Origin: Siphonodentalium dalli | Taxonomy: Eukaryota > Mollusca > Scaphopoda > Gadilida > Siphonodentaliidae | Direction of reading: 5' to 3' | Assembly: GCA_032622095.1 (NCBI GenBank) | Contig: CP136066.1 | Span: 41,491,835 to 41,555,834, forward strand | DNA length: 64,000 nt | Shown here: positions 1 to 11,200 of the stretch, piece after piece | How positions within the stretch are numbered: the stretch's first letter is position 1 | Layout: each line of letters begins with the position of its first letter | Program-made: the position numbers and the translations under genes | The notes under the pieces: generated by a model | What the model saw: the letters and a program-made list of their open reading frames with translations, nothing else | What the model was told of the DNA's origin: nothing | The model's database searches: none

Positions 1-283
1 AGAACACTGATAAGGTGTCATCACACCAAACACCAAGATAAAATATGGTCTCTTTGATGTTATTTAATTGTACACCCCACTGACTTATCCTATTTTCAGT
101 AGATAAATAAACCCATATTATATTAAACTGACATCGTTTTTCAATACAATGTTACCACCATTACTTTGATAGAGGAAAGTTTATTCTCAAAGAGTATAAT
201 TATTTTACATGAACTTTATTTTAATGGTATATAACTACATATCCAACAAATGAAGCTGAAAATTCATATTTCTTGTGCTGCAG

Positions 284-407
284 GAGCCTTCAAACTCTGG
301 TTGACACTCCAGTAACAGTTGAGGCACAAGCAGACATGTTCACTGGAGAAATGTTATTAGATAGTCCACTTCAGCTGTTTCAGTCAGTTAATAAATTAGA
401 GGAATAA
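284..407 (+). CDS. terminal coding exon of an unidentified gene
   Basis: A pyrimidine-rich tract ending in TTGTGCTGCAG (AG at 282-283) looks like a 3' splice site. The sequence after it is open for 40 codons after one leading base, ending in TAA at 405-407 with TAG directly behind. The peptide begins SLQTLVDTPVTVEAQ and ends LFQSVNKLEE. It is acidic, has no membrane segment and matches no family I recognise. A possible polyadenylation signal AATAAA lies at 786-791, about 380 bases downstream, as expected for a 3' UTR. The preceding 283 bases would be intron. A transcript or a homologous C-terminus would settle it. The exon could be a chance open stretch, but acceptor, reading frame, stop and poly(A) signal agree. 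Confidence 0.45.
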
Positions 408-869
408 TAGTATGACCACTGCTCCAATCCTGTAGTTAGCCAAAATCAAGGCTTCTTTTACCATGATTTTAATGAACAGAGAACAGAAAATTCCTTAGTT
501 GAAGATTGTCAGATCATCAATTACAATAATGTGACTTATCATCCATCCTCCTCCACAATAACATATTACATGGTAATTTACAAAGCATGTGTATGATATT
601 ACACGGCTGAAGATTGTCACACATTTGAGAACAGGTCCATAAATACTGCTTGTCATCCACCTTGAATGGGAAATTCAACTCATGGCGTTTTGAAGCTAGA
701 AGTAGTAACATATCATTACTGTATGGTAGACCTCTACTTCCTCATATAGCACATTGTATATCTGATTCTGTAGTCATCCTGAAAAAATAAATATATGAAG
801 TCAGAATTTTAAATTATTTTTTATGTATGTCATGATTTGAACTGAAAAAAATCTATTATAGCATGGATC
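408..869 (+). other. putative 3' UTR and downstream flank
   Basis: AT-rich sequence with no convincing reading frame follows the stop codon of the putative terminal exon. AATAAA at 786-791, followed by TG-rich sequence, is the best candidate poly(A) signal. The 64-codon open stretch on the opposite strand here has no homology I recognise. Confidence 0.35.
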
Positions 870-1220
870 TTAAAGGTACTCAATCTGATTAAGCACCCCT
901 AAATTACTATTTCTTCGGCTTCAGGGGTTAAAAATAATTAATTTGAGTCGAGGAACCCATCCATCAAAGCTCAGAATGATCAGATATTGATTCTTTTTTT
1001 AAATTTGTAATTTTCTCGAGATGTGTACTAATAAATGCAACAGAAACATTTATTCAAACGGACGAAGATGGATAACTCTAAAATGAAGCACTGAGAACTT
1101 CCTTTTGACGGCATGTTCTGGGCCAGAAACAAGAGATAACAAAACTTCAAAAATTTATATCTGATCACTCTGAGGGTTGATGGGTATGTTACTCGACTCG
1201 AATCAATTATTTTTTCAGGA
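870..1220 (+). mobile_element. TTAA-type MITE, copy a (degenerate right end)
   Basis: Begins TTAAAGGTACTCAATC, the same terminus as the full-length copy at 3,285-3,687. Inside are the family's subterminal inverted segments: GAGTCGAGGAACCCATC near the left and its complement, ACTCGACTCGAATCAA, near 1,190. A TTAA target and TTAAAGG terminus resemble T2/Kolobok-type MITEs known from vertebrates. That assignment is inference from the ends only. The right terminus is not recognisable. Confidence 0.6.
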
Positions 1221-1344
1221 TTGCACTATCGTGGACAAGCTGAAAAATTATACCAACAATGTAACTGAATTTACGAAATAGACCAAAATATTGCAGCTGT
1301 GTAATTAGAAGTAAAATAAAATAAAGCTTTATTCCACACCTATT

Positions 1345-1760
1345 GACTATTCAACCAAATCTCACCATTGAATACCTATTATTGTATGCCTCTAGTGGAA
1401 TAGAAGCCGGAACTATTTTTTGTTGATGTTGTCACCAAGAAAGGTGACAAACAGCTATTATAGGTACATTTAGTATGTCAACAATCAGCTTCAGGTGATG
1501 TCCCGATCATAACCGGTTATCCATCAGACTTAAATCACAATAAAGGTAGCTGACTCATGGATTGACACAATGGTGTAGAATAAATACAGAACACAACTTG
1601 TACCATAATCTCAAATATTTTATCAAAATCATGGTGGACAGTGCATAATTACATTCTGCTCGAGTTTTGCTGTCGCAAAATATATCCATGCACCTTCTGC
1701 AACTCATTTGATAAAAGATTCTCGATGACACTAGGGGTAACTTAATTTTAGGATCCTGCA
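1345..1760 (+). repeat. dispersed repeat shared with 44,430-44,880 (inverted copy)
   Basis: Segments such as CCTCTAGTGGAATAGAAGCC, GGTGATGTC and GAATAAATACAGAACACAAC recur in the same order on the opposite strand at 44,430-44,880. In the other copy part of this sequence is open for 69 codons (containing SSGIQAGTILVDVV). Here the corresponding frame is broken by TGA soon after the matching segment. This may be a decayed coding piece of an unrecognised mobile element. Confidence 0.5.
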
Positions 1761-1761
1761 A

Positions 1762-2530
1762 ATATTAAAAAAATCATATTCAATTAAACATGCTGCTGCA
1801 TGAGTATATGATTCATATTTGATTCAACATCAGCGAAGAATATATCTATATAATATCCCTGTTGAGCTTCGCAGTGCTAAAATGAGTGTTCCGTAAGAAG
1901 CACACATCGATGGCATTGCCGTAGAGTCGTAAGCACCCCCTCATTATGAGAGTAGTTCATCTGGACGATTGATTTCAGCATCCTGACCGACTGTACATGT
2001 GCATGTAGGTTGTGATACATGTGAGTCCGATCATGTAGCCCCAATGCCCCGCAAAATTAAAAGATTAGTTGAAATGCAAAGTAACATCATTATATTTTAC
2101 TCACAGACACAGACTGCCATTGGAAATGTTTTGGCCTCTCACAAATTCCAGAATTATGGCGAAGTTGTCTTGCAGCAAATTCAGAGGATCACATCACTCA
2201 TTCTTACGATAAGCTGAGGTTATCTGCAAAAATTAGTAAACACTTATTACAATATTGTTTTCATTAGAAAAAGCTATTACTCAGACTAGTTATTTAATTG
2301 CAATTGTATACATACACATGAAATCTGAAAATTGGCCACAGCAATAACTTCCAGGGCTATAAAATCACATATGTACTTCACCAACATTCATCAGGGACGT
2401 GGATGGAGCGTCTCCATTGGGGAGGGATGCACCTTGAATTTGAAATGTATAAAGCCACCCTTCCCCACACCCACCTCCTAAAATATCCAACACATGTTGT
2501 ATTATATCATACAAGAAGTCAAATTTGTTT
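1762..2530. other. non-repetitive stretch, no confident gene
   Basis: No element ends recognised. One weak exon-like feature is present on the plus strand. A good acceptor (TATTTTACTCACAG, ending at 2,107) precedes an open stretch of 36 codons ending in TGA at 2,215-2,217. The peptide (with FQNYGEVVLQQIQR) is unknown to me and there is no supporting poly(A) signal, so it is not called as a gene. Confidence 0.4.
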
Positions 2531-2542
2531 TCAAGTTGGAGC

Positions 2543-2840
2543 AGGAGCCTCCGGTGGTCGAATCGGTAGAGTGCCAGGTGAATTTACACCGTCACAGGCC
2601 GTCCAGCGCTGACGAAGCTGGTTCGAACCCCGTCATAGGAAGGGTGACTGGAATCATGTATCTGGGCAAGTTTTGTCAGTTGCTTTCTGGGGGTTGGTGG
2701 TTTCTACACGCAGTGGGACGATTTATTGGTGAAATCAAGCCTCTGCGTGGTCTTTCCTCCACCAGTAAAATTGACAACATCATGTGTGGCTTAGCGGCTA
2801 GAATGACGATAAACCCTAATAATGTAATAAACCAAACCAA
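2543..2840 (+). mobile_element. tRNA-derived SINE with intact target-site duplication
   Basis: The 5' part carries RNA polymerase III promoter boxes: an A-box-like TGGTCGAATCGG at 2,555-2,566 and a canonical B box GGTTCGAACCC at 2,620-2,630. The spacing is longer than in most tRNAs, as with a long variable arm. The body contains a TTTCCTCCACCAGTAAAA segment resembling a conserved core found in invertebrate SINEs. The 3' end is a short A/C-rich tail (AATAAACCAAACCAA). The element is bracketed by a perfect 12-bp direct repeat, TCAAGTTGGAGC (2,531-2,542 and 2,841-2,852), the hallmark of LINE-mediated insertion. Reading frames through it are incidental. Confidence 0.8.
2555..2630 (+). promoter_or_regulatory. 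SINE internal Pol III promoter (A and B boxes)
   Basis: A-box-like TGGTCGAATCGG at 2,555-2,566 and B box GGTTCGAACCC at 2,620-2,630 are the type 2 internal promoter of the SINE. The B box is intact. Confidence 0.65.
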
Positions 2841-2852
2841 TCAAGTTGGAGC

Positions 2853-3284
2853 CAGTTAAAATTGTGAATTGGAACATAAGTACTAGTAGAATGTCTGCTG
2901 AACAGTCTCTTTAACGACAATAACTTATGATGAACTTATCTTGGCCATTTTTGTCGCAAGCATCCATAGCAACTCAACTCAAATGTTGAGTTATGTTCTG
3001 CATGAAACGGGAAAAAAAGAAGATAAAATAAAAAAGAGTATTCTCTGTATATGAGCTTTGGTAGCAAGTAAAGTGCAAGTGCACTCTGACAGACTTTAAA
3101 ATCGCAGGTGCACAGATTCCCATGGTAATAAATATCTGTGCCATTTAAAAAAAATTAACAAAAAATGTAGGAATAATGCAGTTTCCCATGGTACTAAATG
3201 TCTGAAAGTTTTGAAACAATTGACCAAAAATTATAGGAACAAAAGCTCATAGTAATACCCCTGTATAATATATTAAAACATTTC
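2853..3284. other. AT-rich spacer, no gene seen
   Basis: Contains GTGCA-rich and CCCATGGTA duplicated words (around 3,118 and 3,184) in a weak ~65-base tandem similarity, but no coding signal. Confidence 0.5.
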
Positions 3285-3687
3285 TTAAAGGTACTCAATC
3301 AGATAAAACTCCTCTCAATTACTATTTCAATGGCTTCGCTGGCTTCAGGGGTAAAAAATATTTGATTCGAGTCGAGGAAGGCACCCATCAAAGCTCAGAT
3401 TTATTAGATATCGATTTTAGAAATCTATTATTTTTCATTATCAGGAATACTTTCTGTCACAGAAGTTTCCCGAAAAAGCCGACCGACATACTCTCGATAC
3501 TAAATTCCATTGAACAAAATGTTGCTATACAACAGATTTTGGGCAATTATATACGATAGTTCACAGTCGTTAGCATTATTTTTGGAAAATTATTTGATTC
3601 TGATAACTAAAGTGACCTTTGATAAAATTTTGTTGTTGTTGGAATCTGTTGCGATGGGGACCCTCTGATCGGATTGAGTACCTTTAA
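3285..3687 (+). mobile_element. TTAA-type MITE, copy b (full length, 403 bp)
   Basis: Starts TTAAAGGTACTCAATCAGAT and ends with the matching inverted terminus ATCGGATTGAGTACCTTTAA. Both ends carry TTAA, consistent with a duplicated TTAA target. Subterminal motifs include GAGTCGAGG and TTGTTGTTGGAATCTGTTG. There is no transposase; the 65-codon open stretch is incidental. This copy serves as the reference for fragments at 870, 5,564, 18,226, 27,650, 30,125 and 48,285. Confidence 0.8.
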
Positions 3688-5548
3688 GTCAAAAAGGGGG
3701 ATAACTAAAAACAATTGGACAGACTTCATAATCACATGTGCACAGGTTATCATTGTGGTTGCTGTCTGTGCCAAGTTTCATGGAAAATGATTAAAAATGA
3801 CTGAGAAATACTCTGCACAAATTTGTGTCCATGGACAGAAGGAGGGCTAAGATGTTTCCAGTATAACCCCCACAACTTGCAGGGGGGGGGGTATAATAAT
3901 AATTTTGGAGGGCATTAAATAATGTCCTGACAGTCAAGGACCACAAATAGGTCCAAGGGCTGTTAATAAAACATAACGCTCATGCATGTTATTATTATTA
4001 ATACAACTCCATCCTTGTGTGATCGGTGACACAGAATTCACTGGGCCGTGTGAGAACATTTGAAATTTGAACATACAAATTGCAAAATCCTATAGCATCT
4101 ATTGAGTAGCCTCAAGGTTTTAGAAACATCAGACCTGATCTGTTGGTCTAACACAAATTATCCCACACTAATAGATTGTTTGATAATCAATCTACAAAAA
4201 GATTTCAACCTATTGTTTCTTGTGAAATTTCCGACTATAAATGTACTAGTACATGTCTGGAATTCAACGATATTTAGAACAGTTGAAAATTTTGACCACG
4301 GTTGATGGACATAGGTTAATTGTAGCATTACCAGTCTCTGCCCCGGCTATAGGCTAATATGATATTCGCCGGACATTCGAAGGATATAGTTTACACGATA
4401 CCCTTTTGCTGTATACATTGGTCTTTATATCCAGTGATTCTGTCAGGCTACTTTATGCAAGTCGAATTCCGTTTTTTCACAGACCTGCGACTGACGCGTG
4501 CGACAACTGAGGTTGTGGCTGATGCAGTTAAACCCATTCGATTTAAATATGTGCTTAACTGCATCAGCCACAAACCCAGTGATTTATATAATATATATGA
4601 TTTGAAACGTTGTAGCCTCATGCATCAGCCGCATGTCTGTAATAGCAGCTTTATACCGACATGGGTTGGCAGTCTATACATTTGTATTTATTGAATTTGT
4701 GTGCACCAGTCTCTGTCGAGACTAAGTCTGCATTAAGTACATGTGACTATATTTATATACTGGTACGTATATACATCGTTCGTTTCGAAGAGAGGTCCCT
4801 GTCGGTAATTGCCGCACAGCAAATGCTGCACATGACATGTTCACCTGAATGGCAATCACCACCACCGGGCACTTGCAGTAAAAAGGGCAGTTCGTTCAAA
4901 GGGTACGAAGCCCCATGGCTACCCGTGGGCTTGCTATTGATAGTATTATAAGTACTAGTAGAGGTGGAGATATTTATTCTTTCGAGGTTTCGACACAAGT
5001 TTCCAACAACTGTGGTCTGTAATAACTTGTTCGAGCTATAAAAGGTGCAAAAACTAATTTTGGCTTTTGATGACTTGTGCATATTCCATTAATTCGAAAT
5101 TAGGTGTGGTTGGAAATTGGAAATGAAATAATATTATCTACTTAGTGAGCTTTCAGACAACCATGATTCAATCATAAGTGGAAGGATTTTCGTCGTAGGA
5201 AGTAACCGATAGTTAGACTGCGCATGCTCACGTCAAAATCACAAGTCAAGAAATAATATCAAGCACCGTTTGATTTTAGATTCAAAATTGTGTCGTATCC
5301 ACTTGTGACGTAATCGCAGTCGTGTATACATAAAAAATTTGGCTGGAAAGATCGCAGGGTAGTCAATCACATGCTATACAAACAACCTACTCAGCTTGAC
5401 AAAACAAGTCTCCACTACTTAACCGTGGTGTGGTTAGCGTTGCCACCGCGGCCAAAATGCAAAACCTTCTACACCGATGCTCCACCTACTAACTACAGTT
5501 GGGCCGCAGTTAGGCTCCTGCGAATATTCGATATTCGATTCGAGATTC
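3688..5548. other. intergenic or intronic stretch, no confident gene
   Basis: A poly-G run lies near 3,882-3,890 and a perfect-stem hairpin at 4,511-4,576. Open stretches on both strands around 4,360-5,080 overlap each other. None has a recognisable domain, so none is called. Confidence 0.45.
4511..4576. repeat. short inverted repeat (hairpin)
   Basis: Left arm GGTTGTGGCTGATGCAGTTA and a right arm reading CTGCATCAGCCACAAACC pair over about 21 bases with one bulged base and a ~23-base loop. Not part of a repeat family seen elsewhere in the window. Confidence 0.6.
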
Positions 5549-5563
5549 GGGGGGGGGGGGGGG

Positions 5564-5974
5564 TCAAAAATATTTGATTTGAGTCGAGGAAGTCACCCGT
5601 CAGATATCGATTTTAGAAATCTATTATTTTTCATTATCGGGAATACTTTCTGGCCCAGAACTCAGTCAAAATTGCATTATTATTACCACTTGATTTTAGA
5701 GTTATCCATCCTTGTCTGTTTGAATAGATTTTGGTGTACACATCCCGAGCAGATTATGGCAGTTGAAGGCAATTATTAGTACTCATCTCGAGTAAATAAC
5801 AAATTTCAAACATTATTAGTACTCATCTCGAGTAAATAACAAATTTCAAAAATCAATATCTAATAACTATGAGCTTTGTTTGATGGGTTCCTCGACTCGA
5901 ATCAAATGATCGGATTGTTGTTGTTGGAATCTGTTGAGATGGGGACCCTCTGTTTGGATTGAGTACGTACTTTA
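5564..5974 (+). mobile_element. TTAA-type MITE, copy c (left end lost at a poly-G tract)
   Basis: Homologous to the 3,285 copy from the TTTGATT/GAGTCGAGGAAG segment onward, ending GGATTGAGTACGTACTTTAA. A 37-41 base internal duplication (ATTAGTACTCATCTCGAGTA at about 5,777 and 5,815) is private to this copy. The left terminus is missing and replaced by a run of about 15 G at 5,549-5,563. Confidence 0.65.
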
Positions 5975-6081
5975 AACATGATAAAGCTTCAGGCAGTGCA
6001 GGGACTTACACGTGTGATGAATGCAACATGGTGTATAAAACGCAAGCATCTGGGACAACTACCCATCTATGGAATCATCTA
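5968..6081 (+). pseudogene. BED-type zinc-finger fragment
   Basis: Immediately after the MITE end the frame reads YFKHDKASGSAGTYTCDECN and continues to THLWNHL. The C-X2-C pair (CDEC) and the later H-X3-H (HLWNH), preceded by GTT, match the zf-BED signature found at the N-terminus of hAT transposases and ZBED-type host proteins. Only about 38 residues of the finger are present. No start codon lies in a sensible context, no transposase domain follows and downstream the frame becomes low-complexity. It is best read as a remnant of an hAT-type gene or a stranded exon. The BED call rests on the Zn-ligand pattern and the LWNHL ending. Confidence 0.55.
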
Positions 6082-6455
6082 CCCTGCGACTGTTGTTGCG
6101 TATTCAAGTTTATAACAACGAGTGTTTCCGAATGCCGAATTGCAATTTTGCATGTACATGCAGACTATATAAATTTTCCGTTTAGTGGCAATATATTAAT
6201 TGTTGTGATGGCAGCATGGACGTTTTTTTTTTTTTTCTCGACAATTATAAATCGAAGTTAATAGTATCTCAAACGACGGTTCATCGCCACATAAGTTGTG
6301 ATGGAACTTCATGCATGTAGTTCATAGAACGTTTCACAAATCGTTAACAAAACATGCCTAATTGAGAAGCAACACACATATATGATTCGATATTCGATTC
6401 TATATTCGATTCGATTTCGTGAATTCGATTCGATCAAAATATCCAATTCGCAGGA

Positions 6456-6755
6456 CCCTAGCCGCAGTGTACTTGCCATTCGGCCATGGTGTACATGTAG
6501 TTGCCACGGTGTACGTTCATTAAACTGAAAAAAGACGATACAAACTAGAAATATAACCATGTTGTACATGCCATTCGGCCCCATTGTAGTTGCCTTTCTG
6601 CCATGGTGCCTTGCCATTCGGCCGCAGTGTATATACTTGCCGTTCGGCTGTGGTGTACTTGCCGTTCGGCCGCGGTTCACTTGCCGTTCAGCTGCAGTGC
6701 TCAACTGCTACAGTTACAAACTCTTCGACCCCGCGGCCGAACGGCAAATACAACG
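6456..6755. repeat. ~22-bp minisatellite (TTGCCGTTCGGCCG type), partly inverted
   Basis: Irregular tandem copies of a unit around CTTGCCRTTCGGCCGYRGTG occur at 6,471-6,495 and 6,568-6,700. A last copy in inverse orientation (GCGGCCGAACGGCAA) lies at about 6,731-6,745. Several overlapping reading frames on both strands arise from this periodicity and are not genes. Confidence 0.65.
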
Positions 6756-6789
6756 TGGTGCCAATTGTTTTGTCTGAAAGTCCAGCGGG

Positions 6790-7870
6790 TTCGAGTACTA
6801 GTTCGATATCATCATGTACGACAACATGATGTCAACATCGCAATCATGATCTCATCGGGCCACGATTCCTCCACTTACGTCAGTCAGCTGTCATATACGA
6901 TTGTATCATGGTCGTCTGAATGTTCACTTATAGGCAGATATTAATAAATAATATAAATGTATTTTAACTATTTATCACTCACTGTTCAGAACTCGACAGA
7001 ACTTTCACTTTCAGTGAAAGTTTCAGAATGCCTGTGGCTGTGCGTGCAGGTTGCCAGTGAACACACTTTACAGTCAGTGAGTGACAGCCTGTTGGAGTAT
7101 TTTTCATTTAGAAAAATTAATATGTAAGCATACTTCACATTGTTGAGAACTGAGTATAATTTAAGGAATAGTACTGCAGAAAGTGCAGTATACGTGTTAT
7201 CGAACACGAAATTATGCGAATTTTTACGGCAGAAATAGAAAGGTCAAGGTTTCCGGTCGCAGGGAAAGGTAATTTCCGGACACATTTGTTCGATACATTT
7301 ACCGGATTCCGGCTTCCATACTAGACTAAATAACTTTTGAAATTTGGATAGTTATTAGTTCCAACTAGTATAAAATAACATTACCAATTGATGATGAGTC
7401 GAGTGTAAATTCCCGAATTAGCATTAGCCTACTGTTTCGTCGAATTTACCTTCAAACAACATTCTGTACGAAGTATCTAATTACGTTCTTCGTGTGTTTG
7501 CATAAATATTCTCACCTTAATTTACTAAAAATATTCTTGTATAACGGCTCAAATTCAGTGGTCTTGGTCCTTATTGGAGTCGAAACTGTGATCAACACCA
7601 ACAAACCAATATGGCTACCATGATACAACGCGTGCAGATGGAGTTTTATCAGTGCGCATGCCTGGCCAATACCGGTACTCGATACACATATATGTTCAAG
7701 TGTTTACACATATATGTGTAAATATAGAAAAACATACACAACATGTGTATACACATGTATACAATACTGTATAGATATTGGAGGTACACACCATGTGTCC
7801 AGTGCCAATGGCATTCTACCTACACAGTAGTTTGCAGAGAGTATATCGAAGTTTAATTTCGAACAACACT
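6790..7870. other. unique AT-rich stretch, no gene seen
   Basis: Contains alternating ACACATATATGTGTA palindromes near 7,685-7,760. No element ends or coding signal recognised. Confidence 0.5.
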
Positions 7871-7905
7871 GTACTTGACAACGTATATGCCTGGTTCATT
7901 GTTAC

Positions 7906-8240
7906 CGCGAACAAACCCATATAAAAATGTACCTGGGTAAATCTTGGTGTTTACCTAGGTATAACCCTGATGAACCCCGGTACATGTAGGTTTTACCCTG
8001 GTTACACCCAGGTCACACCCAGGTTACACCCAGGTAAATCAGGGCTTTACAAAGATTTACCCTGGTGTTTTCTATATATGTTAGGTTAAACCCCAGTTTA
8101 CCCGGGTTTTTACGGATATAATTTAGAAAAACGCTGTCACACCCGGGTATTTAGACCCAGGTTATCCGGAGTATGTACGCCCAGGTATTTACACCAGGTT
8201 TTCGCCCAGGTATTTACTACAGTGTTCACTCGGATATATA
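7906..8240. repeat. ACCCAGGT minisatellite, first array
   Basis: Degenerate ~15-22 base units built on ACCCAGGT / TTTACCCTGGTT. The left border reads CCCATATAAAAATGTACCTG, the inverse of the right border of the array at 23,640-23,822. Confidence 0.6.
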
Positions 8241-8278
8241 CACCTGTGGTATTTTGTTAAACTGTATAATCTGCACTT

Positions 8279-11200
8279 GAAGTTACCGTATTAACCCGTT
8301 ATATATTACAGCATCATTGGCGTGTAGTTACCGTATTAACCATTCTATATTAAAGCATTAAATGACAGGTAGTTACCTTATTAACCCTTTCTATAGTAAG
8401 TAACATTGGTGAGTAGTTACAGTATTAACCCATTCTATATTAAAGCATCATTGACGTGAAGTTACCTTATTAACCCTTTCTGTATTAAAGCATCATTGAC
8501 GTGTAGTTACCTTATTAACCCTTTCTATATTAAAACATAATTGATGTGTAGTTACCATGTTAACCCTTTCTATATTATAGCATCATTGACGGGTAGTTGC
8601 CTTATTAACTCTGTATATACCAAATTATCATTGTCGTGTATAATTACCTTATCCATTTCTATACTAAGTACCATTGGCGTGTAGTTACCTTATTAACCCT
8701 TTCTATATTAAAGCATTAATTGACAGGTAGTTACCTTATTAACCCTTTCTATTCTTAATATTATTTGTGAGTAGTTGCATTATTAACCTTTTCTATATTA
8801 AATAGCCATTGACGGGTAGTTACCTTATTAACAATTTTTGTATTAAAGCATCATTGACGTGTAGTTACCTTATTATAACCCTTTCTATATTAAAGCATCA
8901 TTGACGTGTAGTTACCATATTAACCATTTATATATTAAAGAATTGTTGCCGGGTAGTTACATTATTAACCCGTTCTATAAAAGTATCATTGGTGAGTAGT
9001 TACCATATTAACCCTTTCTATATTAAAGCATCATTGACGTGAAGTTACCTTATTAACCCTTTCTATATTAAAGCACCATTGATGTGTAGTTACCTTATTA
9101 ACCCTTTCTATATTAAAACATCATTGACGTGTAGTTACCATGTTAACCCTTTCAATATTAATGCACCATTGACGGATAGTTGCCTTATTAACCCTGTATA
9201 TACTAAAGTACCATTGTCGTGTAGTTACCTTATTAACCCTTCCTATACATTGACGTGTAGTCACCTTATTAACCCTTTCTATATTAAAGCATTAATTGAC
9301 AGGCAGTTACCTTATTAACCCTTTCTATACTAAGTATCATTGGCATGTAGTTACCTTATTAACCCTTTCTATATTAAAGCATTAATTGACAGGTAGTTAC
9401 CTTAAACAACCCTTTCTATACTAAGTATCATAGGTGAGTAGTTACATTATTAACCATTTCTATACTAAAGCGCCATTGACGGGTAATTACCTTATTAACC
9501 AGTTTTGTATCAAAGCATCGTTGACGTGCAGTACCATATTATAACCCTTTCTATATTAAAGCATCATTGACGGGTAGTTACCATATTAACCATTTCTATA
9601 TTAAAGCACCATTGGCATGTAATTACCTTATTAACCCTTTCTATATTAAAGCATTAATTGACAGGCAGTTACCTTATTAACCCTTTCTATACTAAGTATC
9701 ATTGGCATGTAGTTACCTTATTAACCCTTTCTATATTAAAGCATTAATTGACAGGTAGTTACCTTAAACAACCCTTTCTATACTAAGTATCATAGGTGAG
9801 TAGTTACATTATTAACCATTTCTATACTAAAGCGCCATTGACGGGTAATTACCTTATTAACCAGTTTTGTATCAAAGCATCGTTGACGTGCAGTACCATA
9901 TTATAACCCTTTCTATATTAAAGCATCATTGACGGGTAGTTACCATATTAACCCTTTCTATATTAAAGCACCATTGGCATGTAATTACCTTATTAACCCT
10001 TTCTATATTAAAGCATTAATTGACAGGCAGTTAACTTATTAACCCTTTCTATACTAAGTATCATTGGCATGTAGTTACCTTATTAACCCTTTCTATATTA
10101 AAGCATTAATTGACAGGTAGTTACCTTAAACAACCCTTTCTATACTAAGTATCATAGGTGAGTAGTTACATTATTAACCATTTCTATACTAAAGCGCCAT
10201 TGACGGGTAATTACCTTATTAACCAGTTTTGTATCAAAGCATCGTTGACGTGCAGTACCATAATATAACCCTTTCTATATTAAAGCATCATTGACGGGTA
10301 GTTACCATATTAACCCTTTCTATATTAAAGCACCATTGGCATGTAATTACCTTATTAACCCTTTCTATATTGAAGCAATAATTGACAGGTAGGCCATAGT
10401 TACCTTATTAACCCTTTCTATAATAAGTGTCATTGGTGATTAGTTACATTATTAACCCTTTCTACAATAAAGCATCATTGACATGAAGTTACCTTATTAA
10501 CCATTTCTGTATTAAAGAATTATTGACGTGTAGTTACCTTATTAACCTTTTCAATATTAAGACATCATTTACGTGTAGTTACCATGTTAACCCTTTCTAT
10601 ATTAAAGTATCATTGACGGGTAGTTGCCTTATTAACCATGTATATACCTAAGTATCAGCGTCGTGTAGTTACCTTATTAACCCTTTCTATACTAAGTATC
10701 ATTTACGTGTAGTTACCTTATTAACCCTTTCTATATAAAAGCACCATTGATGGGTTGTTACCTTATTAACCATTTTTGTATTGAAGCATCATTGGCGTGT
10801 AATTACCTTATTAACCCTTTCTATATTGAAGCAATAATTGACAGGTAGGCCCTAGTTACCTTATTAACCCTTTCTAGAATAAGTGTCATTGGTGATTAGT
10901 TACATTTTTAACCCTTTCTATACTTAATATTATTTGTGAGTAGTTGCATTATTAACCTTTTCTATATTAAATAGCCATTGACGGGTAGTTACCTTATTAA
11001 CAATTTTTGTATTAAAGCATCATTGACGTGTAGTTACCTTATTATAACCCTTTCTATATTAAAGCATCATTGACGTGTAGTTACCATATTAACCATTTAT
11101 ATATTAAAGAATTATTGCCGGGTAGTTACATTATTAACCCGTTCTATAAAAGTATCATTGGTGAGTAGTTACCATATTAACCCTTTCTATATTAAAGCAT

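Noticed and set aside
1999..2217. Possible plus-strand exon ending at 2,217
   Set aside because: Good acceptor but no homology, no poly(A) signal and no partner exon; too weak to call.
2620..2630. Possible tRNA gene (B box GGTTCGAACCC)
   Set aside because: No cloverleaf with paired acceptor ends could be drawn, and the flanking 12-bp duplication with a 3' tail identifies a SINE.
2494..2859. 121-codon frame
   Set aside because: Spans the SINE and its target duplications; no coding homology.
4753..5082. 109-codon minus-strand frame with ATG
   Set aside because: Low-complexity Ser/Thr/Asn stretch, overlapped by an open frame on the other strand, no domain.
9079..9318. 79-codon frame, and its twin at 11,248-11,487
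   Set aside because: Lies wholly in the 45-bp satellite. A monomer divisible by three keeps frames open by arithmetic, and the twin is the 2,169-base duplication.
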